From the NCBI RefSeq assembly GCF_030272615.1, contig NC_081410.1, positions 575,324,263-575,388,262 of the forward strand: a DNA stretch of 64,000 nt, given 5' to 3'. Origin of the DNA: Cryptomeria japonica (lineage: Eukaryota; Streptophyta; Pinopsida; Cupressales; Cupressaceae). Both the position numbers and the translations under genes were made by a program. The notes beneath the pieces are model-generated. The model made no database searches. It saw nothing but the letters and a program-made list of their open reading frames with translations, and was not told where the DNA came from. Positions 48,214-59,648 of the stretch are shown piece by piece (position 1 is the stretch's first letter; each line of letters begins with the position of its first letter).

Positions 48214-51200
48214 ATGCTCTTACTGCCCTTTTCGAGAACCTATCTACCACAACATACACACAATCATGGCCTCTTTTGGTGGTAGGAAGACCAAACATAA
48301 AGTAGCAATAGCACATGTGGTACAGGGTTGAATATATGAAATAACATCATTCCGTAATTTTGGCCAATAGAAATAATTCTGAAGTATAGCAGTAGTCTTA
48401 CCTATACCAAAGTGACCAACAACCTTACTATAGTGAGCTTGCCATATCAACTTTTTGCATTCTGCATTGGGCACATAGATTTGGCCAAGGTGACAAAGCA
48501 TTCCATCCTGCAAATAGAAATCATTCACTTGCTATCCCTTCACTAATTGATTATAAACATCTGCAAATTCAACATCATTCTCATACAAGCAAGCCCAGGC
48601 TTCAGTTTGATGACCACATGAGTTCAAAACCATACTTATGGCTGCAATTGGAGGCCTGCTCAAACAGTCTGCTACTTTGTTAGTACTTCCATTCTTGTGG
48701 TGAATATTGAGGTGAAATTGTTGAAGATATGCTGACCATCATTGATGTCAATCATTCTGCAACTTCCCTTGTGTTTGCAAAAATTGAAGGGGTTTGTGAT
48801 CTATGTGGATGACAGTCTCCTTACCCAGAATGTAATGTTTCCACTGCTTACAGGCTTGAACAATAGCATACAGTTCCTTGTCGTAAGTAGCATATTGACA
48901 CACTGTATCAGAAAAGGTCTGACTGTGATATGCAACTGGATGACCATGCTGCATGAGGACTGCCCCTGAGCATATTCTGATGCATCTGTTTGTATTTCAA
49001 ATGACTGTTGTAGGTTAGGAAGAGATAAAACTGGTGCAAAACATAACCTTCATTTTAGCCCCTCGAATGTTTCTTGTTGAGCACTTGTCCATTTAAACTT
49101 TGCTTGTGTCCTCCCCCCTCAATGACTGATTTAGAGGCCAAGACAGATGGGAAAATCCCAACACAAATCTGTGATAAAAGTTTGCCAACCCGAGGAAACT
49201 TCATAACTTTGTGAGATTTCTAGGAGACAGCCAGTCCTTAATCACCTTTATCTTCTTTGGATCAACAATGGACACCCTCACTATCAATAGCATATCCTAA
49301 GTATCTGATACTCTGCATACCAAAGGAGCACTTTTCTTTGTTTTCATAAAGCCCATGTTCTTGTAAGGTTGAGAGAATTTTTTCCACATGTTACAAATGT
49401 TCCTCCCAAGTTTCGTTGAAGATGAGTATGTCATCCAGATATACCACCATGAAGGAATCAGTGAACGGTCTAAGTATATCATTCATCATTCTCATGAATG
49501 TCGCTGGAGCATTTGTTAGACCGAAAGGCATCACTAGCCATTCAAACAATCCCTCTTTAGATTTGAACGCTGTCTTCCACACATCTACTGATTCAATTGG
49601 TACTTGATGGTACCCTAATTTCAAATCAATTTTGGTAAAGAATCGGGCCCCTCTAAGCTGGTCCAAGAGGTCATCTATCTGGGGAAGTGGATACCTATTT
49701 TTGACTGAAATTTTATTCAAGGCCCTATAGTCAATACAAAGTCTCCAGGTTCCATCCTTTTTCTTTGTTAGAACAATGGGGCTGCCATAGGGTGATGCAC
49801 TTGGACGAATATGTCCCTTCTCAATCAATTCTTGTATTTGCCTCTTAATCTCATTATTTTCTAATACTGACCTACGGTAGACTGGTTCATTAGGTAATGG
49901 AGTTCTTGGTATCAAATCAATAGTATGTCTCACTTGGCAGTGTGTAGGTACCCTAGTTGGTAACTTAAACAGATTGTCACATTTCATCAAAATTTGATCC
50001 ATTGATTTTTTCTGCAGTGTTGTGGTGTTTGTGATGGTGTGGGAATTATAAACAGATTTCCTTTCTTCTTCAGAATGAATCATCAATAAAATGAATGTTC
50101 CCGTTCTGGCAACTAACCTCTTACATTGCTTGGCACTAATCAAAGAGGTAGTGTATGCAGGGCTTACCTCTGGTATTCGGTATTTCTACTCACGTAATCT
50201 GATGGTCACACTATGAGGCCTGGACTCATACACACCATGTCGCTGGTACATAAATGGTTGTCCCAACAGAACATCACAAACATCTAAGGGAGCTGCATCA
50301 CAAATTACCTCATCTTTGAAAGGCTTTATGGAGTATGAAAGGCGACACTGTTGGTGCACTTGGATATCTCTTCCTTGACTAACCCATCCCATTGAATAGG
50401 GTTGCGGGTGGGTTGTTATTTTTAGATTCAGTCTCTTCATAGTCTTTGCTAATAGTAGGTTCTTTTGACTTCCGCTATCAACAATAAAGTGCAGGGCTTT
50501 TCCTCCGACCCACATTTGTGAATGAAACAATCTCTCCTCATCCTCCTGGGGCAATATCCTTGTAGTAGCTACCGTGGCATATGGATCAGCCTCAATGACC
50601 CGTTCATGATTTCCTTCTGTGCATGTTTCTGCCACCTTAGATTCTGCCTTGTCTTCATGCGTCTCCATCATTAAGCTTTTGATGGTTCTGCAATCTTTTG
50701 TATTATGCGAGAGACTCTTATGGAATTCACACCACATACCGTTTTCTTGTGTCTTCTTCATACTCCATGTCTTTTTTGTGGGTGAATTGGGAGAGGGTTC
50801 CTTAGAGATTTGTTTCCATGTAGTTTTGCCACCTTCACCCTTCCATCTGTTGTTTGTGAAATTATCACTCCTTCCTTTCTGTCTGAATTTCTCCTCAATT
50901 TTGGTAGCAAATTTATATGCACTAGGTAAAGTCTCTATGTTCAGGAATTCCATTTCGGTTTGGATGTACCTGTGGAGTCCACTCTGATATTTCAAACTCG
51001 GTGCTTCTCAGAATCTTTGATGCCAAGCTTTGCTGTTAAGGCATGAAACATATTAGTATATTCCTGAACAATTTGGTCCTTCTTCTGCCGAAGCAATTGC
51101 CACTGCATATATTTATTTTCATATGTATCAATAGGAAAATATTCTTCCTTTATGTGCTCCATGAATTCTCCCCATATGGGTTTTTGATCAAAAATAAAAG

Positions 51201-51486
51201 TGCTGCCATTTTCTGCTGCCTTGGATGCTAAGTTTGCTTCCCATGAATCTTTCACATGGTTTTCAGCTTTGAGGAGAGCGAAAGTTATCTTCTCTTCATC
51301 TGAAAACTGATTGACAGAGAAATATCTTTCCAGTTTTGAAACCCAATCATCAACAACATCTACACCGATCTTTCCTTGGAATGTGGGTATATCAAAATTC
51401 ACTTGCACCTTGAATGGCGTATGCCCTGTGAATGGTGGGTTTGCTTGTGACCCACGACTTTCCAACATTTTCTTGAACCGCTCCAT
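48214..51486 (-). pseudogene. Gypsy gag-pol of element 2
   Basis: Gag begins at 51486 (MERFKKMLESRG) with a coat domain (FDIPTFQGKIGVDVVDDWVS, WEANLASKA, YENKYMQWQLLRQKKDQI). A 1-nt shift near 50993 leads into a C/H knuckle (CEFHKSLSHNTKDC) and the retropepsin motif HFIVDSGSQKNLL at about 50470-50510. The reverse transcriptase (49391-50143) has [47 protein letters not shown] and catalytic YLDDILIF. After another shift, RNase H ends in QHGHPVAYHSQTFSD and YATYDKELYAI (48748-48954). The integrase zinc domain (HYSKVVGHFGIGKT, CTTCAIAT) jumps, with about 25 residues lost, to LPTTKRGHDCVYVVVDRFSK at the break with the kinase gene. Confidence 0.92.
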
Positions 51487-51668
51487 TGTTTCTTCACGTT
51501 GTTTTTCTAGTGCATCTTCAACTAATGTTTTAATGCCATTGTCTGTCTACAACTTAGCCATTTGCGATCGTGTGCATCTCAAAGGAAGGTAGTCTGAAGG
51601 ATTCCTTGTTTCCAAGCCCAATCTTTGATATGTTGATCGCGTGTGATATGACATACAGGAGCGAACTT

Positions 51669-51680
51669 GCTTTGATACCA
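51669..51680 (-). other. Primer-binding site, Gypsy element 2
   Basis: The complement of gctttgatacca is tggtatcaaagc, one mismatch from the initiator tRNA-Met site, one base from the LTR. Confidence 0.8.
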
Positions 51681-52094
51681 TTGATCTGAATTATGGATTC
51701 GGATGACAACACCTGAGTGAGATCTGTTTACAAGAACCAAAAATCATAGAATTGAAGCAAGCCAAAAAGTCATCTATTTCATTCGAAAACCCAACATATA
51801 GAAGTTCATGAGATTCCAAGGGTCACAAAAACCTCTTGGTAATCGAAGTCCAACAATCACATTTGTTCATTACATAATAAAATCTAAAAACTACGAAATT
51901 TTCAAAAAAACTATATGAAATTTTATCCTAACTTCAACTAGACATAATTTTCTGCTCGGGACTCGAAATTACGAGCCGTTGATCTCGTTGGAAAGGTCTC
52001 CAAGAGTTGTAGACGAAAATTTGAAAGAGCACTTTCAAGAGCTGAAAATGCCCTTAAGACCTTCAAAAATGTAAATTACTAACATATAGACAAA

Positions 52095-53250
52095 CTAAAC
52101 TAAAAAAATATATAATTCAAATTTTCTTCTGATCATGACTCCGGTATTTTGAAGCGCTGCTTCGTAATCTGACAAGGACATATTACTGACTTGGAGGAAA
52201 CCATCTGTGCTGCCACTTGCACTGGCGTTTAATGGAGTACGGCGAACACAACCGCTTGACCACCATTGCTGAGAACTCCAGGTAGTAGCGTTTCTTGGGT
52301 GGAAGCCTTCCACACAGCTGCATGACCTAATGTTTTCTTGGGTGAAGCAGACTCCGTAAGCCCCACATACACCATACACCTCGTAATTTGTCTGGGGTGA
52401 ATTTTTAAGTAGGATCTAACTTTTATTATCAACCCATAGGTAGAATGATAGCTGACCATCCGAGGTGAGAAGTTCCCTCCCCATCATCGTCAAACTAGCT
52501 TCGGGTGAAAGCTCATATGCGTAGTACATTTTGTCGGAGAAACCACTACAAATTCCTGCTTAAATGTGGTATCAGATATTGCCCCTGGCGTGCTGGCAAA
52601 ATATCTACCAGTCCAGTTTCCCGAGCTGTAATATGAAACACCATTTTTATACTGCACCACAATGTCTGTCTTTCATGGAGATGGATTCAACGTGAAAAAG
52701 AAAGGCCCAGGCGCTGGATCCACCGAACTCTTCCAAGAGTACAATTTCAAGCCTTTCAAAAGCTTCATGGTAGGCATAAAATGATCGGTAGGATTTTCGA
52801 AGCTCTCCCACACAGTCTGAGAACTGTTTTGGGCGTGTAAAAGAGCAAAATTACCAGTGTCCAGTATAGAAGCCCTTGATGCCTTCGCCTGTTGAGTATC
52901 ATTACTCGACCAAATGACATTTCCTTGCAAATCAGATACAGTGAGATAACCAGATGTAGAGAGAGAGAAAACACCGGGCAAGCTTCTGATGGGAGTTTCT
53001 CTGTTAGCCACCCAAATGATGGTCTTGTCAGGGATGTGGGCATACCAGATGCCAACATACCAGTTGGTGGTTCCGTTGGGACAGAAAAATCCCAATTCAA
53101 AAGAGCCATTCTTTGAAATGATGGTCTGATTTTCCCTCAGAGAAGCCCCCAAAGAGAGGGTGTCTACACTAGAAACTAACAAATTGCAACTGCGCTGGAG
53201 AACAAGCACAGCAAGAGCTAAAATGAAAAAAATGATCCATTCTCTTTCTT
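52095..53250 (-). pseudogene. G-type lectin receptor kinase, ectodomain
   Basis: This is the N-terminal half of the same gene. A hydrophobic leader (IIFFILALAVLVL, about 53200-53240) has no ATG in frame, so the start is lost or altered. A bulb-type lectin domain follows (DTLSLGASLRENQTIISKNG, FELGFFCPNGT, WYVGIWYAHIPDKTIIWVAN, WESFENPTDHFMPTM). After a TGA at 52673 comes the S-locus glycoprotein part (YKNGVSYYSSGNWTG). Frameshifts lead to CGAYGVCFTQENIRSCSCVEGFHP and SGCVRRTPLNAS, and then to the beginning of the PAN region (GFLQVSNMSLSDYEAALQN). It is cut there by the Gypsy LTR; the rest of PAN, the transmembrane segment and the kinase N-lobe are absent from the window. Confidence 0.92.
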
Positions 53251-53942
53251 TCTCTTAATTACGGATGACCTGAAATGGAAGATACATATCTAGCTGTGAT
53301 CCTTGCTAGTTTTAAATGAGATATTAGATAGACCACCGAATACACGTTGTTGACCCATTTTTTTGTTCAACTCTGAATGCTACGTTGCCTTCAACTTTGT
53401 TGGTGAAACTTGACTTATTTGTCTTCGAATCCCCTGTGCTCAGAGACATTTGTGATGGAAAAAGCAGAAATATTTAATTTTGTAAAGGGTAATTAATGTT
53501 TGGCGACTACATTTTGTGGGCTCATTCCAATCTCCTGCTTGCCCAAAACATTATCTTAGTCACCGCGAAATATTTGTGGAAGAGAAAAATTTCGGTAGCA
53601 AGCTAGCACTGTATTGTGGTCGTATACTTACTGAAAACAAGAGTTTTAGATGATCATTGAAATTGAAATAGTCGTTCACCAATAATTTCGAAGGAAAATT
53701 GTCACATCATAGCTTTCTCTATTTTTTTCTTCAAATCTTCTTTCTCGTGGATGGGCTATAAATGATCCTTTGACGGGGAGTCTCACACATGACACTAGAT
53801 ATTGAATGACATGGAAGATTTGCTAATTTGGTTGTTTCTCAATTTAATTTGGTCGTCTCCCAATTTAATTTGGTTAGTGTCTCTAGCTCCTAAAGCTAAT
53901 TTACTTATGTTCAAATCCACATGTTTGATTCAATAAATGTTG
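53251..53942. other. Upstream of receptor kinase, no gene seen
   Basis: Promoter-side sequence of the receptor-kinase pseudogene up to the LINE insertion. No promoter element could be assigned with confidence. Confidence 0.45.
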
Positions 53943-54014
53943 ATAAAGTTTGATGGTATGTTTCAATTGATTAGAGGGATAAAGTTTGATGGTATGTTTC
54001 AATTGATTAGAGGG
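53943..54014 (+). repeat. 36-bp tandem duplication at LINE 5' junction
   Basis: Two adjacent 36-bp copies (53943-53978 and 53979-54014) each begin ataaagtttgatggt and end gattagaggg. Each contains the 14-bp target sequence atgtttcaattgat that recurs after the LINE tail at 61322-61335. Confidence 0.95.
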
Positions 54015-54045
54015 ACACCTTCTCTAGGATGGTCTTGCCAGCAAG

Positions 54046-54616
54046 TTGATTAGAGGGATCACACTTTCAAGAAATGCTATCGCTCTTAACTCTCATTTCG
54101 CTGATGACAACAAGATTTTCGTTCATAACTCAATAGAGGAAGTGAACGACTTTCTTGAAGTTTTGGAGCTTTACTGTTCAATTTCAGGTTCTAAACTAGC
54201 TATGCATAAAATTGAGTTTATAATGACAAGACCTAATCCTCATCCTCCTTCGATCCCAAGTGACTGGAGAGAGGTGAAACATGGGGTCATCACAAGATAC
54301 CTTGGGATACCCTTTGGAGTAGGAATTTCTCTTAAGGATATGTGGAAATGGTTCTTGTCCAAAATCAAGAATAAACTCCTTAATTGGACTAACAAATTCC
54401 TTTCCATGGTTGGAAGAATTCAAGTTGCCAACAAAATCCTCCTTTCTAGCCATGTTTATATTTCTTCTTGCTGGTTACCATCAAAATCATGCTACAATTA
54501 GTTAACCCAACTAATTAGGAGCTTCCTATGGGCAAAGTGGGAGAATAAAAAAGGCTCTCTTGTTACTTCATGGACCCATTAAATGCAACCAAAATATAGA
54601 GGAGGGTTGGGAATAA
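54046..54616 (+). pseudogene. LINE ORF2 reverse transcriptase C-part
   Basis: The frame reads through the catalytic region as SHFADDNKIFV (ADD of the FADD box), then CSISGSKLAMHKIEFI, RYLGIPFGVGISLKDMW, KLLNWTNKFLSMVGRIQVAN and, after stops, IRSFLWAKWE and KYRGGLGI. These are the palm and thumb motifs of plant LINE reverse transcriptases. The frame is cut by the Copia insertion at 54617 and resumes at 59649. Stops at about 54500 and 54580 show decay. Confidence 0.9.
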
Positions 54617-55078
54617 TTGTTGGTGTAAATAATTATTCATCATGGATATTATTACACCTTACTTAAGTTTACTTAGCAAATGCATTTCATAGTATTTTAG
54701 GCATGAGACACTTGGATGTTTGTGCCACATTGGGATAGTGTGTGCAGGAGAATTTCCACCTTTTGTGGACTTATCTTGTTGTTACATTCCACATTCAGTG
54801 GGTGATCCACCTCATGTGGAATATTATATTGTTTCTCCTACCTACCCACACCTATTTCCTACATACACTTGTTTCTTATTGAGCCACATGTCATGTTTGT
54901 GTGCTCACATATCCATATAGCCTTGCCTATATATGCAGGTTCATATTCATTGTATGTAACACTTGATGATCTAGTTGATCAATATTTTCATCTTGATAGA
55001 ATATAGTTTATTCCTATCATCTATTTTGTCTCTCTCTTGTACTTTTCATTGAGCTCTTGATCTTGGCAAAATCTCACA
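54617..55078 (+). repeat. 5' LTR of gag-only Copia copy B
   Basis: It has TGTTGG...CTCACA ends. A TATA-like cctatatatgc lies at about 54927-54937, and the primer site abuts it. Confidence 0.95.
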
Positions 55079-55090
55079 TGGTATCAGAGC
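55079..55090 (+). other. Primer-binding site, gag-only Copia copy B
   Basis: tggtatcagagc is an exact match to the initiator tRNA-Met site, directly after the LTR. Confidence 0.95.
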
Positions 55091-56747
55091 CTATAGGGCT
55101 TCATTGATTAGCCTTTTGGAGACATTTTGGAGGCTTCAATTTTTGGATTTGGGGATCTTCAATTTTTGGGAGCATCATACAGCGATTTGGACATCACGAA
55201 TGAGTCTGGGAGGCCGTTTCCATTAATTTTGACTATAAAGTCGACTATATTTGGTGAGATTTTTTTTTTTGCCTATTTGGCTATAGTTGTACGAATTTTG
55301 AAATTTAAAAAAAAAATCTTTTCTGAATTTTTTTTTATTTTTCCGCAAAATTTTTGGAAATATTTTGTTGATTTTTTTTTTCAAACAAAAAGCGATAGTG
55401 AAAAAGAAAAAAGAAAATAAAAAATTATTATTTTGGGGGGGGGGGTCCTATGACCACCCCCCTCTCTGTACTCTGCTGCTTTCATTTTTCGTAGGGCTTG
55501 CAGAGTTTTTTCGGGTCCTGCCACCTGTACACACCACCCGTGCCCGCTCTGGTCTTTGCCCCCGCCGTACTGTGTGTTTCTTGCAGGTGTCCACCACCGT
55601 GCCTTCCGCGTCGTCAGTGCAACTCCCTCTCGCCACCTGCACCAACGTCCGATGGCTCCCTACGACACCTCCCGACACCTACCTCCCAACCTGGCCCCCA
55701 CGAAAACCCCTCCAGCACCGCCTTCTAGTAGACAGCCTCCGGCCCGACCTTGGTGCCTCCCGTCGGCCTTCTGGCACCGCCTATCGGCCCTCCGGCATCA
55801 CCTATCGGCCCTCCGGCACCGACGCCTCCCGCCGGCCCGGTCCCATTGCCTTTCGACATCGCCCTCCAGGCCTCGGTGCCTTCCGTCGGACCTTCGACCA
55901 CCAGGCCCATCACCTGCCACATCAGCCTCCGCCACGTGGCGCCACATCACCTGCCGAGTCACCAGTCCACATCAGTTTTTCCGTACCGTACAGACAACCA
56001 TGCAAGGGGAGGCAAAATTTTTTTGACAGCTAGATGGGCATCAAATTTAAGCATGTCTTTTGCTGATGTAAGCGCCACGTCAACAATATTTTGAATTTTT
56101 TTTAACCCCCTCTTATTGAGTTTTTCAATTTTGTAGTTCAACTTTGGAAGGCCATATCTTGCTCATTTTTGCTCATTTTTTGGTGCAATTTTTTTTGAAA
56201 TGGGCTAGAATTTTGTTCTCTTCATAGTAGTAGAAGAATTTTCTGATTTTTATGGATGGATTTTTCAAAAATTGCAGATCTTCATGACTATACCTGTCTA
56301 ATCCTCGATTTTGCAACTTCAGAGGCTTTGTTTGGGGTCATACGACCTCCTTTTCAGGTGTCATTTTTTTTTGAAGTGCATAATTTTTTTGTCTACTTTC
56401 ATAATATGCCATTTGTTTGTAGTGATTTTGAGCAGAAATTGTACTTTAAGTATTTGGTCATTTTGGGCCTATTTGGTACTTGTATTTCACTTGGATCTTA
56501 GTTTAGATCACTAGTAGTATTTGTTGAAGTCTCTTATATATAATTTTGAGAAGTTGTAAATTGAAATCATAAGTCCACTTTGCCTTGTTTTGCAAGTGGC
56601 CTATTGTATATGCACTAAGTATAAAGTGCCAAATCACCATTTTTTTTTTGTGGGGGGGGTGCGGGGGGTTTCTTGATTGAGTATTTTGGAGGAGGTGTCT
56701 TGTGTGATTGTGACTCTCTCTATCTTATGTTTTTTAATTTTGGTGCT
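55091..56747 (+). other. Leader of gag-only Copia copy B with GC-rich island
   Basis: A 1.66-kb leader. It has an 11-bp G-run (55435-55445), a GC-rich, C-rich island (about 55450-55980) unlike the rest of the window and containing short near-repeats around ctatcggccctccggc, and a G-rich stretch just before gag (56652-56668). Long open frames across the island occur in several phases and are probably a base-composition effect. Confidence 0.7.
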
Positions 56748-58961
56748 ATGGGTTCTCCTAAATTTCCACTTTTAACTCCTCATAATTATGCATCATGGAA
56801 GATTAAGGCATGGAGTAAACTAATGAAAAAAGGACTCATTCATTATGTAAATGGAACTATTAGAACACCACCTGTTCCTAAAGTTTATCCTAATGCTCAA
56901 ATTGAATGGCTTACTAAGAATGCTATGGCACTTGGAACTCTTAGAAAGTATGTATCAGATGACCTCATTTTTCACATTGTACCATAATTAAAGAGGCTTG
57001 GGATATTTTTAAAAAATTGTATGGTCAAGTTGATGAGATTAAGGGCTACAAGCTTGATAGTGAAATCACAACTTTGGATCCCAAGGATTTTGATACAATC
57101 CAAGCTTATATCACAAAAGCAAATGAGCTAAGAACAAAGCTAAAGGATTGTGGAATTGACAAAAAGGATGCTCAATTGGTTTACAGCTTGTTGGACAAGC
57201 TTCCTTCAGAGTATGTAGCCTTTGTATCTAGCTTTCACACCCATAGGTTAGCTCAAGGTTCCTTATAAACTTCTCCCTCGTTTGATTCAGTCACGGAGAT
57301 GTTGACACTTGAGAAATCTAAGTTGACCAAGATGGGGATTCTCAAATCTTCAAAGTCACAAACTTTGGTGGCTAATAAAGGGAATCAAAGAAATCAAGGA
57401 AAAGGAAAGAATAAAAGGCAACCTAAGTCAAAACCACAACAAGATGGAGCACAATCTTCCTCTCCACAACAAGGTGATTCACCATTCTCACCTAAGAGGA
57501 AATCATATAAGGACAATATTTTTTTATGGATATTGCAAGAAGTCAGGACATGATGAACATCATTGTTACAAGAAGGATATTGATGAGTTGAAGAATCTTC
57601 TTGAGAAGAACAAAATCAACCTACCTTCTAGAATGTCTACATTGGCTTCTTCTTCCAAGGATAAAGGAAAGGATCACTCTTCTAGGACAGACAAAGGAAA
57701 GGGACAAGCTCTTTGTGCTACTACAAGTCATGATTCAGGGAGATGGCTTCTAGATTTAGGGGCTTCTCATCATATGGCATCTTCGTAGTCTATGTTTTCT
57801 ACATTTGATCCTTGCCACATCCTGCAGATTTTGATGGGCAATCATACATACATGGATGTGATTGAGAAAGGATCTATTGCCATTGGGGATAACTCCTTCA
57901 ATGATGTGTTGTGTGTACCCCACTTGACAAACAATATTCTTTCCATCTACCAAATCACACATAGGGCAACTAGGAAAATTGTGGAGTTCACACCCGATTC
58001 AATTATCATTAGAGACTTGGAGAGTGGAGCTATCATTGCGATTGGGGTGGTTGATCATGCATCTCGGTTGTACTCTTTTTCACATTTTGGTCCTCTTGAC
58101 GAGGTTGATTCTTCCTATGTTGATGATTCAAATTTCGAGGAGAAATTTGGGCACTTGAACTTGGGGATTCCCACATGTGACCCCATTCTTGAGCCTTGCA
58201 TATCATCTCCTCCTCTTGATATCACACCACCTATTGCACCTGATGATGTAGCTAGAGCGATAGTTTTTCCTTCTTGTGATTCAGTGCAATAGGATATTTC
58301 ATGTCTTTCAGCTTCAGTTTCATGGGATGCCTACTTGACAGACATTGCAGGTTTGTTTGTGGAGTCCTACATTGTAGATTTGGGAGACATCATTGATGAC
58401 ATTCATCTTCTCTTTGATGAAGATGATCCTTCTTCAATTGTTGTGAGGGATCACTCTGACCCTCTTGTGCATTCTCTACATGATCAATCTTTAGAGGTTG
58501 ACATGATTGTGGATACTTTTGTCCAACAGTTGGAGGAGGTCTCTTTATTTTATGAGGAGACACATGAGTCTTTGGATATTGTTCTACATTCTTCTCCACT
58601 AGATCTTGGAGTGCCTTTTTCAGCAATGTGGCACAATTTACCACCTTTGGAGGGGAGAACTTTTAGCATCAACATGGGGACACTTGAATAGTTTTCAGAG
58701 ATTTCTTTCATCATGAGTATTTTTCCTACATCTTCCCTTCATGATTGGGGAGACTTCATGGATACACCTTTGGTTTTGTTTCTTCCTAAGGGGAGGAACG
58801 TGGTTCGACGTTCGTGGAGCAGTTTCTTGATTCATCATCGAGCTTCTATCATTGGTGCAGATTCCACATTAAGGGGGGGCTTCTTAGTCTCTCTTATTCT
58901 TCTCTCATATGGGGGGGACTTTTTCCTCACATGGGGTTTTGTCCTTCACATACTTCTATGA
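56748..58961 (+). pseudogene. Gag-protease-acidic tail of copy B
   Basis: The ATG at 56748 starts MGSPKFPLLTPHNYASWK. A frameshift near 56985 moves into WDIFKKLYGQVDEIKGYKLD and LPSEYVAFVSSFHTH; a second near 57530 restores the first frame at the zinc knuckle (CKKSGHDEHHC, first cysteine lost). A protease-like motif follows, LLDLGASHHMASS (DSGA changed to DLGA), then a TAG at 57786 where copy A has Gln. After NDVLCVPHLTNNILSI comes the acidic tail (about 58030-58961; DEVDSSYVDDSNFEEKFGHL, DLGDIIDDIHLLFDEDDPSS), with stops at 58290 and 58689. The tail takes the place of integrase and matches no family known to me. Confidence 0.88.
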
Positions 58962-59184
58962 GAGTTCTTTGTATCTAGTTTTCATCTCTCTTTTTGGGGG
59001 AGGGTTTTTTACCATTGGGTTTTTCTCTCTTTCCCCGCTTTGTGAGAGATTTCATTGCATTGGTTTGCATGCATTTGCATTTGTACATGGGTACCTAAAA
59101 TGGCCTAGTAGCTGGGACCCATCTTGCATTGCTTAGTTGCATTGTAGACTTAAGTGCATTCCCCTATGTTGCACTTAAAGGGGG

Positions 59185-59643
59185 TGTTGGTGTAAATAAT
59201 TATTCATTATGGATATTATTACACCTTACTTAAGTTTACTTAGGAAATGCATTTCATTGTAGTTTGGGTATGAGACACTTAGGTGTTTGTGCCACAATGG
59301 GATAGTGTGTGTAGGAGAATTTACACCTTTTGTGGACTTATCTTGTTGTTACATTCCACATTTAGTGGGTGATCCACCTCATGTGAAATATTATATTGTT
59401 TCTCCTACCTACCCACACCTATTTCCTACCTACCCTTGTTTCTTATTGAGCCACATGTCATGTTTATGTTCTCACATATCCATATAGCCTTGCCTATATA
59501 TGCAGGCTCATATTCATTGTATGTAACACTTGATGATCTAGTTGATCAGTATTTTCATCTTGATAGAATACAGTTTATTCCTATCATCTATTTTGTCTCT
59601 CTTGTACTTTTCATTGAGCTCTTGATCTTGGCAAAATCTCACA
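59185..59643 (+). repeat. 3' LTR of gag-only Copia copy B
   Basis: It is closely similar to 54617-55078, preceded by a purine tract and followed by the duplicated target ataat. Confidence 0.95.
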
Positions 59644-59648
59644 ATAAT

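Larger units (their letters stand above)
48214..52084 (-). mobile_element. Ty3/Gypsy element 2 inside receptor kinase
   Basis: This minus-strand Gypsy element lies within the receptor-kinase gene. It has a 5' LTR 51682-52084 (403 bp, TGTTAG ... CAGATCA on its strand), a primer site (gctttgatacca, 51669-51680, one mismatch) and gag, protease, reverse transcriptase, RNase H and part of integrase. It stops at about 48214 in the integrase core, where kinase sequence begins. No 3' LTR or target-site duplication is present, so a deletion removed the 3' end of the element together with the central part of the host gene. Confidence 0.9.
54617..59643 (+). mobile_element. Gag-protease-only Copia element, copy B
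   Basis: This complete 5,027-bp plus-strand element has LTRs 54617-55078 and 59185-59643, a primer site 55079-55090, a long leader, gag-protease and an acidic tail, a purine tract (59177-59184, aaaggggg) and a perfect 5-bp target-site duplication, ataat, at 54612-54616 and 59644-59648. The LTRs differ at roughly 20 of 460 positions by eye, so it is not recent. No integrase, reverse transcriptase or RNase H is present. It matches copy A (11906-16883) throughout in reverse orientation. Confidence 0.95.

Noticed and set aside
55365-56033. 222-codon open frame in the GC-rich leader of the Copia copy B
   Set aside because: Several frames are open at once, and copy A does not preserve any of them; likely a base-composition effect.
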